Assembly (NCBI RefSeq): GCF_006228185.1
Contig: NZ_CP040825.1
Span: forward strand, 496,001-560,000
Length of the DNA stretch: 64,000 bases
Direction of reading: 5' to 3'
Source: Mycoplasma nasistruthionis
GTDB lineage: Bacteria > Bacillota_I > Bacilli_A > Mycoplasmatales > Metamycoplasmataceae
Both the position numbers and the translations under genes were made by a program. The notes beneath the pieces are model-generated. The model saw only the letters and a list, made by a program, of their open reading frames with translations. It was not told the origin of the DNA and made no database searches. Positions within the stretch are counted from its first letter, which is position 1. Every line of letters begins with the position of its first letter. Positions 45,792-59,879 of this stretch are shown here, one piece after another.

Positions 45792-46204
45792 CTACTTTTT
45801 ATAATAGTCCAAATAATCCTGCAAGATAAATACAGCAGCTAATTTGTCTTTAAATTGTTTTCTTTTCTTATTATTCAGTCCAGCTGACATTAAAGTTTCC
45901 TGAGCTCTTTTGGTTGAATATTGTTCATTAATTAAAACAATTGGTAAATTAAATTTTGTTTTAATTAGTTCAATAAATACTTCAACCATTAAAGTTGTTT
46001 GACTTTTTTCACCACTAATTTTCAGTGGATACCCAATAACTAAGCCATCTATTTCATTTTTATATTGATTTAGTCAATATTCAATTCGATTTAAAACTTC
46101 ATCAAATTGACCCTCAGTATAAATGAAGTTTTCTAGTCCGCTTGGAATAATTTCAAAGTAATCTGTGATTGCAAAGCCACAACTTTTTGATCCCAAGTCT
46201 AATG

Positions 46205-46217
<13 letters not shown>
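45792..46217 (-). CDS. ruvX: RuvX/YqgF family Holliday-junction resolvase-like nuclease
   Basis: 141-residue RNase H-fold protein with [17 protein letters not shown] and LVIGYPLKI; family members act in 16S rRNA 5' processing and possibly recombination. Overlaps the 3' end of alaS by 13 bases, an arrangement seen widely (alaS-ruvX). Confidence 0.88.
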
Positions 46218-48827
<2,610 letters not shown>

Positions 48828-48834
48828 TTTTCTC

Positions 48835-49959
<1,125 letters not shown>

Positions 49960-51276
49960 TTATGCTAATGGATCTCAAAGTTCAACTTCAACAACTTTCG
50001 GATTGTCTAGTTGATATTTGGTATCTAAGTATTTTGCATCTACAATTGCTGTAAAGCAATATTCATCAAATCAAGAATCTGACATTGAGAAAATACCTTT
50101 TTTACCATATTTATCACCTCAAGAGTTTTCAACTTTTCAAAAGGTGGTATTGTTTTGTTCATCAAATTTAACACCCACAAATGCCATTGCATGATTTAAA
50201 TTTGAGTTATAAAATTTAATTCTGTCAGCTTTATTTAAATTATTAACAGGTGTAAATAATTCGCTGTATTGGTATAATTCTGGATCTAAAATACCTGAAG
50301 GACTATCTTTAAAAGGATCAACATCGCACCCAAATCAAACTGGTACACCATCTTTTAATGAAGCAATAATTGCGTCTTTCATAGCTTGAAGTGGAATATT
50401 AACCATTTTGACATCGCCGTCATTGTAAACTGAGTTTTGTTCTTTAAGTAAGTAAATTGAACCATATGGATGCAAGTCTCTAGGATCGTGTAAAACATTG
50501 ATTTTATTACCAAAGTCATTTCCTACATATTTTTCAAAGAATTCTAAAGGAGTTATGTTTTTGATTTTGACAACTTTTTTATTTTTGTCTTTATATTCAT
50601 AATCAAAAGTTGTAGGAGGTGTTCCTAAACATTTGCTTACTATGTCATAAACTTCATATAAAATCGCTTCTTTTTCATCTAAAAGCTCTTGATTGGTAGC
50701 TTTTTGCGCATAAAGTTGATGTAATCTACTTGCTCCATTTTTTAAATGTCAATCTAAAATTTCATTCATATTTGTTGTATTACCTGAATGAAAAGTTTCA
50801 GGCATAATGCTTTTTGGAACTGCACCATATTTGTTTAATAAGGCAACAAATCATTCTCAATAACCACCATCAGAAGCAACTGATGAATGAATTTTAGTAT
50901 GAACAAGTCTGTCATTTAGTGGTTTATCAATATTTTGAATAATAAAGTTTAAAAAAGTGTTTGCTTTTTCTAACTTGTCATAAAATGCTAGGTAATTTTC
51001 CGAAAATTCAAAATTCTCAACATTTAAATCTTTCATAGCTTTTAAACGTGCCACGTTTAAAGCTGCAAAAATTCAACATCTACCACTATTTGATTGCATT
51101 GTAATTTCACCAATTGTTGTTTCGATATCAAAAACATAATCGTGTTTAATTAAAGTTTTGTGGTTAATGCAAGTATTTTTTAGCCCATTTTTAATAACGG
51201 AATTTTGTAGTAATAAATTACTTTTAGTATTGAATTTATTAGCAAATTTTTCTAGGGTTTTTAGTTTTAAATCCAT
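49960..51276 (-). CDS. pepC: Aminopeptidase C (bleomycin-hydrolase family, C1)
   Basis: Cytosolic thiol aminopeptidase, 438 residues. Catalytic residues appear in order: Gln and Cys in QSNSGRCWIF (about 62-71), His in NLNHAMAFVG and Asn in KVENSWGDKYG. Many UGA-Trp codons. AGGAG precedes the ATG. Likely degrades imported peptides for amino acid supply. Heads the pepC-mnmA-alaS-ruvX run. Confidence 0.9.
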
Positions 51277-51297
51277 AAGTCTCCTATAAGTTTATTA

Positions 51298-51303
51298 ATT
51301 ATA
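51298..51303 (-). promoter_or_regulatory. -10 box for pepC operon
   Basis: TATAAT on the minus strand, 22 bases before the pepC ATG and just beyond the tig terminator. Confidence 0.6.
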
Positions 51304-51327
51304 CTCTAATGGGGTATAAAATTACTG

Positions 51328-51353
51328 AAAAACACCTTATATAAGGTGTTTTT
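51328..51353 (-). terminator. Terminator of tig
   Basis: Near-perfect 12-bp inverted repeat around CACCTTATATAAGGTG, with T-run. Confidence 0.85.
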
Positions 51354-51374
51354 CTAAATATATTATTTTAATTA

Positions 51375-52697
51375 TTATTTAATAATTGCATTAAAGTCTT
51401 TTTCTAGTTTTTCAGCTAATTCTGGTTTAGCATCTGCTAGCATTAAAGACATTCTTAAAGAAGAAATAACAAAATCGTGTGCGTTTTGTTTTGAGAAACC
51501 GAATTGTTCAAATTTGCTTGTGAATTCTTCAATTTGTTCAGGAGTAGCATTAACGTTGTAATCTTTAACTAATGCACTGTAAGCAAATGCTTTTTCTGCT
51601 TTATCAAGTGCTTGTTTTTTGAATTCAGCTTCTAAGTCTTGTTCTGTTGATTTGATTAAGTTTAGGTATTCTTGTTTTTTGATTCCGTATTGTTTTAATT
51701 GGTTTTCAAATGCAGCTTTTGAAGCGGTGATGTCTTGTCTTAATAATGAATCATTAATTACAACTTTTGAATTCTTTAGAACAGCAGCAACTGCTTGGTC
51801 GTAAAATTTTGTGTTAGCTTCAATGAATTTTTTAACTTTTTCATTTTTCTCTAATACTTTTTCTAAATCTTTTACTGTTTTTACGTTTTCATCACCTAAT
51901 AATTGAACATTTTCATCTGTTAATTGATATAGTTTTAGTCTTTGAACTTGGTTAATTGTTACTTCAAATTCAGCATCTTTGTCTCTGTATTCTTTAACAA
52001 AGTATTCTGAAGGGAACTTAACTTTAACAGTACCTTTGTATCCTGTTTTTTTACCAACTAATTGATCTTCAAATCCAGGAATAAAAGCGTTTGAACCTAG
52101 TTTTAAGTCATAACCTTGAGCTTCACCACCTTCAAATGCTTCACCATCAATGAATCCTTTAAAGTCAATGTTAACAGTATCACCTAATTGTGTTTTTTCT
52201 TTTTTGTCTAAAACTTCATTTTGTGATAATTGTTCTTCAAGTGCTACTAAAGCTTTTTTAACGTCATCTTTTGTAACTTTTACTGCTGTATAACCAATTG
52301 ATTTAACGATTGCTTTAACATCAACGTCAAATTTAGGGAATAAAACAAAGTTGTATTCAAGTACTAGGTTTTGGTCTTTATCAAAGTCAAATGATAATTC
52401 AGGGAATGAAGAAACTTCTAATTTGTTATCTCTTGCGTATTCAATAACATCTGAGTAATTTGCTTCATTGTATTCTCTAACAACATGTTGTAATGAATCT
52501 GCTGGATTAACATATTTTAGACGTTCTGCTAATGGTGCTTTACCTGCTCTGAAACCTTTAACTTTTACATTTTTTGCTAATTTTTCATTTGTTTCACTTA
52601 GTTTTTTCTCGAATTCTTCTTTGTTAACTGTTAAAAATACTGTTAATTGGGCTTTCTCATCCACGATTTTATGAGAAATTTTTTTGTCCTTTTTCAT
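51375..52697 (-). CDS. tig: Trigger factor
   Basis: Ribosome-associated chaperone and peptidyl-prolyl isomerase, 440 residues. N-terminal ribosome-binding signature GFRAGKAPLAERLKY near residues 50-65, FKBP domain (GDTVNIDFKGFIDGEAFEGG) and helical C-domain. ATG 52695-52697 is preferred over an upstream TTG because AAAGGAG lies six bases before it. No UGA codons, unlike its neighbours, because the protein has no Trp. Confidence 0.95.
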   Translation of the reverse strand: MKKDKKISHKIVDEKAQLTVFLTVNKEEFEKKLSETNEKLAKNVKVKGFRAGKAPLAERLKYVNPADSLQHVVREYNEANYSDVIEYARDNKLEVSSFPELSFDFDKDQNLVLEYNFVLFPKFDVDVKAIVKSIGYTAVKVTKDDVKKALVALEEQLSQNEVLDKKEKTQLGDTVNIDFKGFIDGEAFEGGEAQGYDLKLGSNAFIPGFEDQLVGKKTGYKGTVKVKFPSEYFVKEYRDKDAEFEVTINQVQRLKLYQLTDENVQLLGDENVKTVKDLEKVLEKNEKVKKFIEANTKFYDQAVAAVLKNSKVVINDSLLRQDITASKAAFENQLKQYGIKKQEYLNLIKSTEQDLEAEFKKQALDKAEKAFAYSALVKDYNVNATPEQIEEFTSKFEQFGFSKQNAHDFVISSLRMSLMLADAKPELAEKLEKDFNAIIK

Positions 52698-52806
52698 AAA
52701 CAACTCCTTTATTTGTAAATTGGTATTTTTATTAATATTATTTTAATATTTTTTTAATAAAAAATAAGTAAAAAAATAAATCAGTTCACATCTGAAAAAT
52801 AACAAA

Positions 52807-52830
52807 AAACAACTAGAAAACTAGTTGTTT
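52807..52830 (-). terminator. Terminator of gpsA
   Basis: AAACAACTAG / CTAGTTGTTT stem whose right arm contains the gpsA stop codon. Confidence 0.8.
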
Positions 52831-53831
52831 TGAATCATGTCAATAATCTTTTTTGGATCTTTGTTATTAAATAAAATCTCAGTAATATTTCTCATTAATG
52901 GTGCATTTTGAATATTGTATTCATCAAGCAACTTAACTAGGGTTTTTGCTGTGTCATAACCTTCTACAGTTAAACTTTGCATCTCCAAAGCTTTGTCAAT
53001 TCCAAATTTAGCAATATTCACACCTAAAGAGAAATTACGACTAGATTTTGATGAACAAGTAAGAAATATATCTCCTACTGATGAAAAATGATAACCAATT
53101 GTGTTTTCTCCATCTGGATACATTGATTTATAAATGTTAAAAATTTCTGAAATACCTGTTGTTAGAAGTCCTGCATGTGAGTTTTCGCCAGGATATAGTT
53201 CAGAGCAAATACCTGTACCAATAGCCAAAACATTTTTTAAAGCTGAAAATAATTCTGCACCCAAAATGTCATTGTATGGTTTAACAATAAAAGTGTCGTT
53301 GTTAAAAAATCCTGAAATTTCTGAGTTAAAATCAATATTTTTTCCAACTATATTCACCATTGTTAAGTTTTGTGAAAAAACTTCTTTTGCAAATGACGGA
53401 CCCATAATAGAAGCAAAATTACGAATGTTTTTTGAATAATTTAATGTTATGTATTGTGAAAAAAACATCTTTGTTTTAGGCTCTAAACCTTTTGATAAGT
53501 TGATTAAATCGATTTGTCTGTCTTTTAAAATATCACACACTTGATTTAACAGACTTTCAACGACAACTGATGGAACCGCAAGAATTACAATGTCAACATT
53601 ATCTAAAAAAGTTTTTAAGTTGTTAGTTGCTTTTAAATTAAAAGCATTAACAAAAGGAACTTGACCAAAATACTTTGTGTTAAGTCCATTATTAATATCT
53701 GAAATTTCAGTTTCATTAATTCCATACATTAAAACTGAATGATTATTTTTTGATAAAACATTGGCTAAAGCGCTTCCGAAAGCACCTGTCCCAAGAACAC
53801 CAAATTTACGCTGATTTAAGTTTTTATTCAT
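52821..53831 (-). CDS. gpsA: Glycerol-3-phosphate dehydrogenase (NAD(P)+)
   Basis: 336 residues with Rossmann motif GTGAFGSALA (15-24), LSKGLEP, GPSFAKE, and the catalytic KNVLAIGTGI and TGISE blocks. Makes or oxidises glycerol 3-phosphate for phospholipid synthesis. Monocistronic upstream of tRNA-Trp on the same strand orientation. Confidence 0.95.
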   Translation of the reverse strand: MNKNLNQRKFGVLGTGAFGSALANVLSKNNHSVLMYGINETEISDINNGLNTKYFGQVPFVNAFNLKATNNLKTFLDNVDIVILAVPSVVVESLLNQVCDILKDRQIDLINLSKGLEPKTKMFFSQYITLNYSKNIRNFASIMGPSFAKEVFSQNLTMVNIVGKNIDFNSEISGFFNNDTFIVKPYNDILGAELFSALKNVLAIGTGICSELYPGENSHAGLLTTGISEIFNIYKSMYPDGENTIGYHFSSVGDIFLTCSSKSSRNFSLGVNIAKFGIDKALEMQSLTVEGYDTAKTLVKLLDEYNIQNAPLMRNITEILFNNKDPKKIIDMIQNN

Positions 53832-53874
53832 ATTTATATAATTTTACTAAAAACACAAAAAAAGCATAAAAAAA

Positions 53875-53949
53875 TGGCAGGAGTAGCAGGATTCGAACCC
53901 ACAACACACGGGGTTGAAGCCCGTTGTTCTACCGTTGAACTATACTCCT
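53875..53949 (-). tRNA. tRNA-Trp (anticodon UCA)
   Basis: Acceptor AGGAGTA pairs with TACTCCT, encoded CCA, anticodon stem ACGGG / CCCGT with loop CTTCAAC. Anticodon UCA reads UGA (and UGG) as Trp and confirms the genetic code used throughout. Confidence 0.95.
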
Positions 53950-53959
53950 AAGCCATTTA

Positions 53960-53968
53960 ATTATACCA
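53960..53968 (-). promoter_or_regulatory. Extended -10 promoter of tRNA-Trp
   Basis: TGGTATAAT on the minus strand, 10 bases before the tRNA; lies between the acpP stop and the tRNA. Confidence 0.65.
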
Positions 53969-53974
53969 CAAATG

Positions 53975-54193
53975 TTAATTAGTAAACATTGAAATAATAT
54001 CTTTTACAGTCTTAACATCTCTTAGCTGATCATCTGAAATTGAAACACCAAATCTTTCTTCAGCTTCAAATAATAACTCAGCTAAATCTAATGAATCCAC
54101 ACCTAAATCTCTTATAATATCATCTTCAGAAATATTAGTTTTTTTAGAAAGGCGTTTTAATTCATTAATAATGATAAGTTTTCTTTCTTCCAT
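53975..54193 (-). CDS. acpP: Acyl carrier protein
   Basis: 72 residues with phosphopantetheine attachment motif LGVDSLDLAEL (Ser in DSLD). The frame is open further upstream, but ATG 54191-54193 (MEERKLIII) gives a normal-sized ACP. Mycoplasmas keep ACP despite lacking most fatty-acid synthesis; here it sits behind three uncharacterised genes with a seven-base gap. Confidence 0.88.
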   Translation of the reverse strand: MEERKLIIINELKRLSKKTNISEDDIIRDLGVDSLDLAELLFEAEERFGVSISDDQLRDVKTVKDIISMFTN

Positions 54194-54200
54194 ATTGTAA

Positions 54201-54647
54201 TTATAAAGCAGACGCAAGAATAAAGTCGTAAATTTTTTCCTGATAATCTTCTTTATATTTGTATTTAAAATAGATTTGTAGATGTTGGTCACTAATGATT
54301 TCATAGTCAAAATATAAATCTCCATTAGTGATTTTTATTCGTCTTAAAATATCTTTTACTACTGCATTTACTAAGTTTTTGTCTAAATATCTTTTACCAA
54401 CTTCATTTGATTGAACAAACTGGTCAAAATAACCAGAGTCTAAAACAGGAAATACTGCAACTTTGTTTTGAGGCTTTTTTGAAACGTCTTCTGTGATAGT
54501 GGTCTTTTCTGATTTTTGTTTTGCATAAACAGATTTTTGCTTCTGTATATACCCGTTTAAAAAATAGCCTCCAACACCAATTGCACCTAAAAAACCAAGA
54601 GAGAATAATATAAGAAGAGGTTTGGTTAAAATACTACGACTGAACAT
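54201..54647 (-). CDS. Small single-helix membrane protein, unknown
   Basis: 148 residues: one N-terminal membrane helix (about 10-33, glycine-rich), then a soluble, probably extracellular, Lys/Asp-rich domain ending FILASAL. No recognised family. Starts 14 bases inside the 3' end of the preceding gene, so translation is coupled. Confidence 0.65.
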   Translation of the reverse strand: MFSRSILTKPLLILFSLGFLGAIGVGGYFLNGYIQKQKSVYAKQKSEKTTITEDVSKKPQNKVAVFPVLDSGYFDQFVQSNEVGKRYLDKNLVNAVVKDILRRIKITNGDLYFDYEIISDQHLQIYFKYKYKEDYQEKIYDFILASAL

Positions 54648-55875
54648 TTTTCTTTCGCTTTATTTTAGGTTTGTTTCTAAGTTTATCAATGTAGTATTTT
54701 TCGATGTTGAAATCCGGTTTATTGATGATGGTTTTTGTTTTGGATATTGAAATAACAAATCTTAGGTTATACTTCGCTTTTGCTGTCTCAAATTCGCCAT
54801 TCTCCAATTCAACAATTTGCAAAGTAGGTTTAAATAAATTTGGTATTTTGTATTCACTTTTATAATCAATATTTTGATGCAAATTAGCCTGAAAATAAGG
54901 GGTTAAGATTTCAGTTACAAAATTAGCTTCACCAGTATATTGGTACGGAATTTTAATGGCTTTTTCACTATAAGCCGTTATTGTTTTTGAAATCGTTCGG
55001 TCTAATTCATTGGTTGTTAAAAAATCATCTACAAAGTATTCATCTCTAGATGAATTAGACTGATCGTATGAAGATCTGTGCAGTGTACCATTCTGGTTTA
55101 AGTCTTTTGTTAATTTAATTTTTTGTTCTTTTAAAAATGGCTTAATTTTAAGATTAACTTCATTAATTGCTGGTAAATTATGTCTAATTGTTCAGGCTGG
55201 TAAAGGTAATAAATTTGGCTCATTAATTTGAACTAAATCCAACACTTTTTTGTGCGTTTTTTTCGCTTTAAAATCAGCAAATTCAGCAATTATATTACTA
55301 TAGAAAGTATCAATTCAATATGAATTGTCAGGTCGAAAATTAATATTATATTGATAAGGCATTTTTAGTTTTGCTCTACTGTTTTTGGTGATTAAATTAA
55401 ATTTCTTATCAACTACGTCAGAAAAAGTAATTTGAAACTCATTATAAGGCTTAGCATCTTTAAAAGGATAATCAAGCTCTAATCTAACTACTATCGTTTT
55501 TAGTTCATTAAATTTCAGTTGTAGATCTTGAAAATTTAATCTTTTGAATACTTTTGCGCCTCTGTCACCACTAGTAAAGGTTACTTTTTCAGTTCCATTA
55601 ACAAAAACTGTAATTACTAAGCTGTGTAATCAATCTTTAATTTTTAAAGGGATAGAACCAAAGATCGGAATTGCATCTGTACTTTCAAACAATGGGTTTT
55701 CAAACCCAAATACTAAGTCAGTGTAATTGTTCGAAAGAATATGATTAATATTAATAATAAAATTTGTATGAAACTTCTCAAAACCTTTAATTTGCCCTAA
55801 GGTTTTGACAACAATTTCTCGTTTATGAACTATTGCTTCGTTACTATTTAACTGTGTTAAATCTAAATTAAACAA
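54634..55875 (-). CDS. Conserved-looking hypothetical protein, TTG start
   Basis: 413 residues, mixed beta/helical, no signal peptide, membrane helix or known motif; several UGA-Trp codons. No ATG is available near the start: a stop lies two codons before TTG 55873-55875 and no Met follows for a long way, so TTG is chosen. Overlaps the upstream gene by eight bases and the downstream gene by 14. Probably works with its neighbours; function unknown. Confidence 0.65.
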
Positions 55876-56365
55876 GGTCTAAAAATATCTTAGAAAACTC
55901 TTGGACTGCCATTCTTTTCTTCTTATAGAATGTTGTTTTTGAAAAATATTGTGTGTATCAGAATTTATCTTGTTTACTACTGGGATCTAAATAAATTTTT
56001 CTCATTAATCATGAATGTTGTAGACCCATTAGGTCTAAAACTTTCTCCATTAAAGAATCTTCACCTGCTAATTTGCGTTTACAGCTATCCAATTCACGTT
56101 TTAAACCTGAATTGGCTTTTTTGTTTTTAACTAATAATTCAAGTTGATGAATTTTACGTTTTAGAAACATAAGTTGTAAATCATATAGTTTAAAAATATC
56201 TTCAGCAAGCTTGTTTTGATGCTTTTGAATAATTTCATTAGGTGTTTTTTTATATTTCTTTAAGTATGCTTCAATCTCTTGTGTTTCGCTTGAATGCAAC
56301 TCAGGATTAATTTGAAAATTTGCATAATCTATTGTTATATTTGGTATAAAATTTTGCTTCTGCAT
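55868..56365 (-). CDS. Hypothetical coiled-coil protein
   Basis: 165 residues; the middle (about 45-110) is a Lys/Leu/Glu-rich likely coiled coil, and the last 46 residues follow an in-frame UGA-Trp at 56009-56011. GAGG precedes ATG 56363-56365. First gene of a four-gene unit ending in acpP; a TATAAT lies at 56413-56418 on the minus strand. Function not recognised. Confidence 0.65.
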
Positions 56366-56412
56366 GAAACCTCTTTAAGAACATTTGTGTGGGAATTTCT
56401 GTTCCCAAACTT

Positions 56413-56418
56413 ATTATA
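56413..56418 (-). promoter_or_regulatory. -10 box of the acpP cluster
   Basis: TATAAT on the minus strand 48 bases before the first gene of the cluster. Confidence 0.5.
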
Positions 56419-56542
56419 AGTGTAAAAGGATTTGCTATTTTTAACTAAAAACTTTTACCCCTAAGAAATAGTGTTTAATTAGCTTAATTTTTTTAGAAAC
56501 AAAATTTTATGAAATAAAATTTTGGGTTTTTAAGCAAAAAGA

Positions 56543-56570
56543 AAATGTAAGGTTTCAGAACCTTACATTT
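56543..56570 (-). terminator. Terminator of proS
   Basis: Twelve-bp stem AAATGTAAGGTT / AACCTTACATTT with loop TCAG. Confidence 0.85.
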
Positions 56571-56583
56571 ATATTTTAAAAAA

Positions 56584-58041
56584 TTAATAAGCTTTTGCGA
56601 AAACCACATAACGCCCAGTGTTTCCTGAACATTCAGAGAAGATACATTTGGCATCTTTTAATGGTTTATCTAGTGATAAAGGAATACATCTTGTACTTGC
56701 TCCTGTTTCAGCCTTGATTCGTACTTCAGCTTCACCACTACAACAAAATGGAGCAATTACAAATTTGTTTTCTTCTATTTTTTGTTTAAATGTTTCATAA
56801 TCATAAACATATTCAATATTATTTTTAAGTCTATTTTCAGCAACTTCATATAAGTTATTATGAATATCAGTTAAAGCTTTCTTAACGGCTTCTTTAATAT
56901 TTTCTAGTTTCACTTGTGTTTTTTCTAGTGTGTCTCTTCTTACAAATGTTACTTCACCATTAGCTAAATCTCTTGGACCTATTTCGATTCTTAATGGAAC
57001 ACCTTGGATTTCTGAATTAGATGCTTTAAATCCTGGATTTTTATCACTTGAATCTACACGAACTCTGAATTTTTTGTTTAATGCTGTTTGGATTTTTTTA
57101 GCTGTTAAAGTTACGTTTTGATCTTTGTTTGCAAATAATTCTAAAATATCAACTTGGATAGGTGCAATACGAGGTGGTATAATAATCCCTCTGTTGTCAC
57201 CATGTGTCATAATTAATGCGCCAATTAATCTGGTAGTAACTCCTCATGATGTTTGATAAGCGAATTCGTCTTCATTATTTGTGTTTTTAAATGAAATATC
57301 GAATGCTTTCGAGAAGTTTTGTGCTAAATAGTGACTTGTTCCGGCTTGAAGCGCATGACCATTTTTCATCATTGCCTCAATAGTTCAAGTTGTGCAAGCT
57401 CCTGCAAATTTTTCATGAGGTGTTTTTTTACCAATAATTGTTGGAATGGCTAAATAATCTTTTAGAAACTTAGCATATATTTTAATCATATCTTTTGTTA
57501 AATTTCTAGCTTCTTTAGCATCAGCATGAATAGTATGACCCTCTTGTCATAAAAACTCACGTGATCTTAGGAATGGCCTTGTTGTTTTTTCTCATCTAAC
57601 TACGTTAACTCACTGGTTAAAGATAATTGGTAAATCTTTGTATGATTGAGTTAAGTTTTTAAATAATTCAGCGAATAAAACCTCTGAAGTAGGACGAACA
57701 AATAAACGTTCATCTAGCTTTCTATCACCAACATGAGTAACAGCTGCTAATTCTGGATTAAATCCTTCAATATGATCTTTTTCACGGTTGAATAAACTTT
57801 CAGGAATAAATAATGGTAAATTAACATTTTGGACATTTTTAGTTTTAAACATTTTGTTTAATTCAATTTGAATATTTTCTCAAATACCGTAAGCATTCGG
57901 AAGTAAAATCATTGTCCCTTTTGCAGGTCCATACATCATTAATTTTCCATTTTGAACTACATCAGTATATCATTGTGAAAAGTCTTGTTCTAATGGTGTA
58001 ATTTCTGATAATTGTCTTTGTGTTTCTTTTTTGATATTCAT
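56584..58041 (-). CDS. proS: Prolyl-tRNA synthetase (archaeal/eukaryotic type)
   Basis: 485-residue class IIa synthetase. Motif 2 region [12 protein letters not shown], motif 3 [17 protein letters not shown], and the type-specific C-terminal zinc-binding-like domain ending in Tyr (VVFAKAY) identify the short ProRS without the bacterial editing insertion, the form normally found in mycoplasmas. ATG 58039-58041. Several UGA-Trp codons. Confidence 0.95.
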
Positions 58042-58118
58042 AGTTTTTAAATTATATAATAATTTAAAAAACACAAACTTTTTTATTTGAAATTTAGTAA
58101 ATTAATGTATAAAAGATA

Positions 58119-58147
58119 TTAAAAATCACGCCCAAAAGCGTGATTTT
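58119..58147 (-). terminator. Terminator of the BI-1 family gene
   Basis: AAAATCACGC / GCGTGATTTT stem (58122-58131, 58138-58147). Confidence 0.8.
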
Positions 58148-58151
58148 ATGA

Positions 58152-58898
58152 TTATCGAAAAACTCTTGCAATAAATGCAAATAGTAGTCATACATAGTAG
58201 AAAAACGTTAATACTGTTGAAAATACATCTAATCCTAATTTGTATGCATAAGCTAGTTTTGTTTTGTTTGAAGCGCTAGCTAAAGAAGCAATTTCTGCCT
58301 TAACCATGCTTCATCTAATTCCTGTTACAATTAATAATGATGCAATTCCTAAAAAAGCAAAAGCACCTAAGGCTTTATTACTTGCTGAGAAAATATAAAT
58401 AATCATGGTGATTACTAACATGACTGTTAAAAATAGTAAAAATAATTTGAAAATCTTTGTAGGTATTGCTCCGATGTATCCTAAGATTCCGAATAAAATA
58501 ATGAATGCTGTAGGAATAAATGCAAATCCTATAAATTTATATCCATCAATAACTCCGTTTGCAAAATGGGCTATATAACCCATTAACATACCATAAAATA
58601 TGACATAAAACGGAGTTAAAATAACTAAAGTCACTAAGCGTTTAACTTTATAGAAGAAAAAGTTAATTACTGCTAATACTAGACCTAAAATAACTAATAC
58701 AGAAGTAAAAACAGCAACTTTAGTTGAAAATGTTTTTGTCCCTCCTAAAATTGAAAAAGAAATAAATGCCACAATAAGAGACAAAGTAAATAAAATAGAA
58801 AAGATCAGTAATGTTTGAGATAATACTTTTCTTTGTTCTCTTAAAGTTACTTTATCCACTGTTGTGTAGTAATTTTGTTGTGAATGTTGGTTATTCAT
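58152..58898 (-). CDS. Bax inhibitor-1/YccA-like membrane protein
   Basis: 248 residues with seven hydrophobic helices after a polar N-terminus (MNNQHSQQNYYTT); the overall plan and the GIYLGLD-like C-terminal block LAYAYKLGLDVFSTVL resemble Bax inhibitor-1 family proteins, proposed Ca2+-leak channels. ATG at 58896-58898 lies seven bases after a TATAAT with no Shine-Dalgarno, suggesting a leaderless mRNA; an upstream ATG at 58914-58916 would place the -10 inside the gene. Family assignment moderate. Confidence 0.7.
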
Positions 58899-58904
58899 AA
58901 ATTT

Positions 58905-58910
58905 ATTATA
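58905..58910 (-). promoter_or_regulatory. -10 box of the BI-1 family gene, leaderless
   Basis: TATAAT on the minus strand directly before ATG 58896-58898. Confidence 0.5.
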
Positions 58911-59077
58911 AAACATTTTAAGCCTGAAAAATAACAAAAGCTGGATTTTTTGTAAATAAGATTGTGAGATTGTTTAAATCAGGAAAAGCTTGTGAATTTT
59001 AGTCATGTAATGCATTACTTACTGAATAATGATGCAATAATAATTAATATCATGTTTATAAACAGCCAAACAAAAGA

Positions 59078-59330
59078 TTACCAAATATCTCTAAACATAA
59101 TTTGAATTTTATTCTTGGATATATCAGCAATTAATTGCAGTTTATTATCAATATCAACTCTATAAAGTGCTAATAAAATAGAAATAAAAGTGATAACTTT
59201 TACTACAAAAACGTCAACTATTAGCAAATTGTTGATGTAAATACATCAATCAAATTTAACAGCAATGGATAGGTAAACATTACAGAACTGTTTTTCTAGT
59301 ATTTTGTAGTTTCTAAAACTTATTTTGCTT
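59078..59330 (-). pseudogene. Possible gene remnant in the rplO/BI-1 spacer
   Basis: The 542-base gap 58899-59440 has no complete gene. On the minus strand a frame without stop (UGA as Trp) spans about 80 codons ending at TAA 59078-59080, with one hydrophobic segment (VFVVKVITFISILLALY) and a charged tail, but no ATG or ribosome binding site. It looks like the end of a decayed membrane protein gene. Weak evidence. Confidence 0.25.
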
Positions 59331-59397
59331 TACATTTAGTTTAAATGTCTCCGCACTTTTACTACTATATTTAATTTGAATATGAATCAGTAATAAA

Positions 59398-59422
59398 AAA
59401 CAAAAGGATTAACCTTTTGTTT
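59398..59422 (-). terminator. Terminator of the ribosomal protein operon
   Basis: AAACAAAAGG / CCTTTTGTTT stem 19 bases after the rplO stop. Confidence 0.8.
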
Positions 59423-59440
59423 TATGATTGATTGACTAAA

Positions 59441-59875
59441 TTATAATTCGTTAACTTCTCCGCCTAATGCTTCAATAGCTTCTCTGGCAGATTGACTAGC
59501 TTTGTGTACTGTAATGTTAAGTTTTTTAGTTAATTTTCCGTTACCTAATAATTTAATAGGTTCTGCTTTTCTTGCTAATCTTGAATCGATTAAATCTGTA
59601 ATTCCAATAACATCACCATCGTTAAATTTACGATCTAAATCTGATAAATTAATAACTTGGTATTCGATGTGGTTAACGTTGTTAAACCCTCTTTTTCCAA
59701 TTCTACGGAATCAAGGAGTTTGACCCCCTTCAAATCCTAATCTGTGCCCTTTACGTTTATTTTGACCTGATTGTCCTTTTCCTGCTTGTTTACCTTTACC
59801 AGCTGCGTGTCCACGTCCTTTACGGTGTTTTTCTGGTCTTGAACCTTCAGTAAATTTTAATTGATGTAATTTCAT
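59441..59875 (-). CDS. rplO: 50S ribosomal protein L15
   Basis: 144 residues: [20 protein letters not shown], the Gly/Lys-rich [16 protein letters not shown] stretch and FEGGQTPWFRR. One UGA-Trp. Follows rpsE by four bases without rpmD (L30), as usual in Mollicutes. It is the last gene of the cluster; secY does not follow. Confidence 0.95.
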
Positions 59876-59879
59876 AAAA

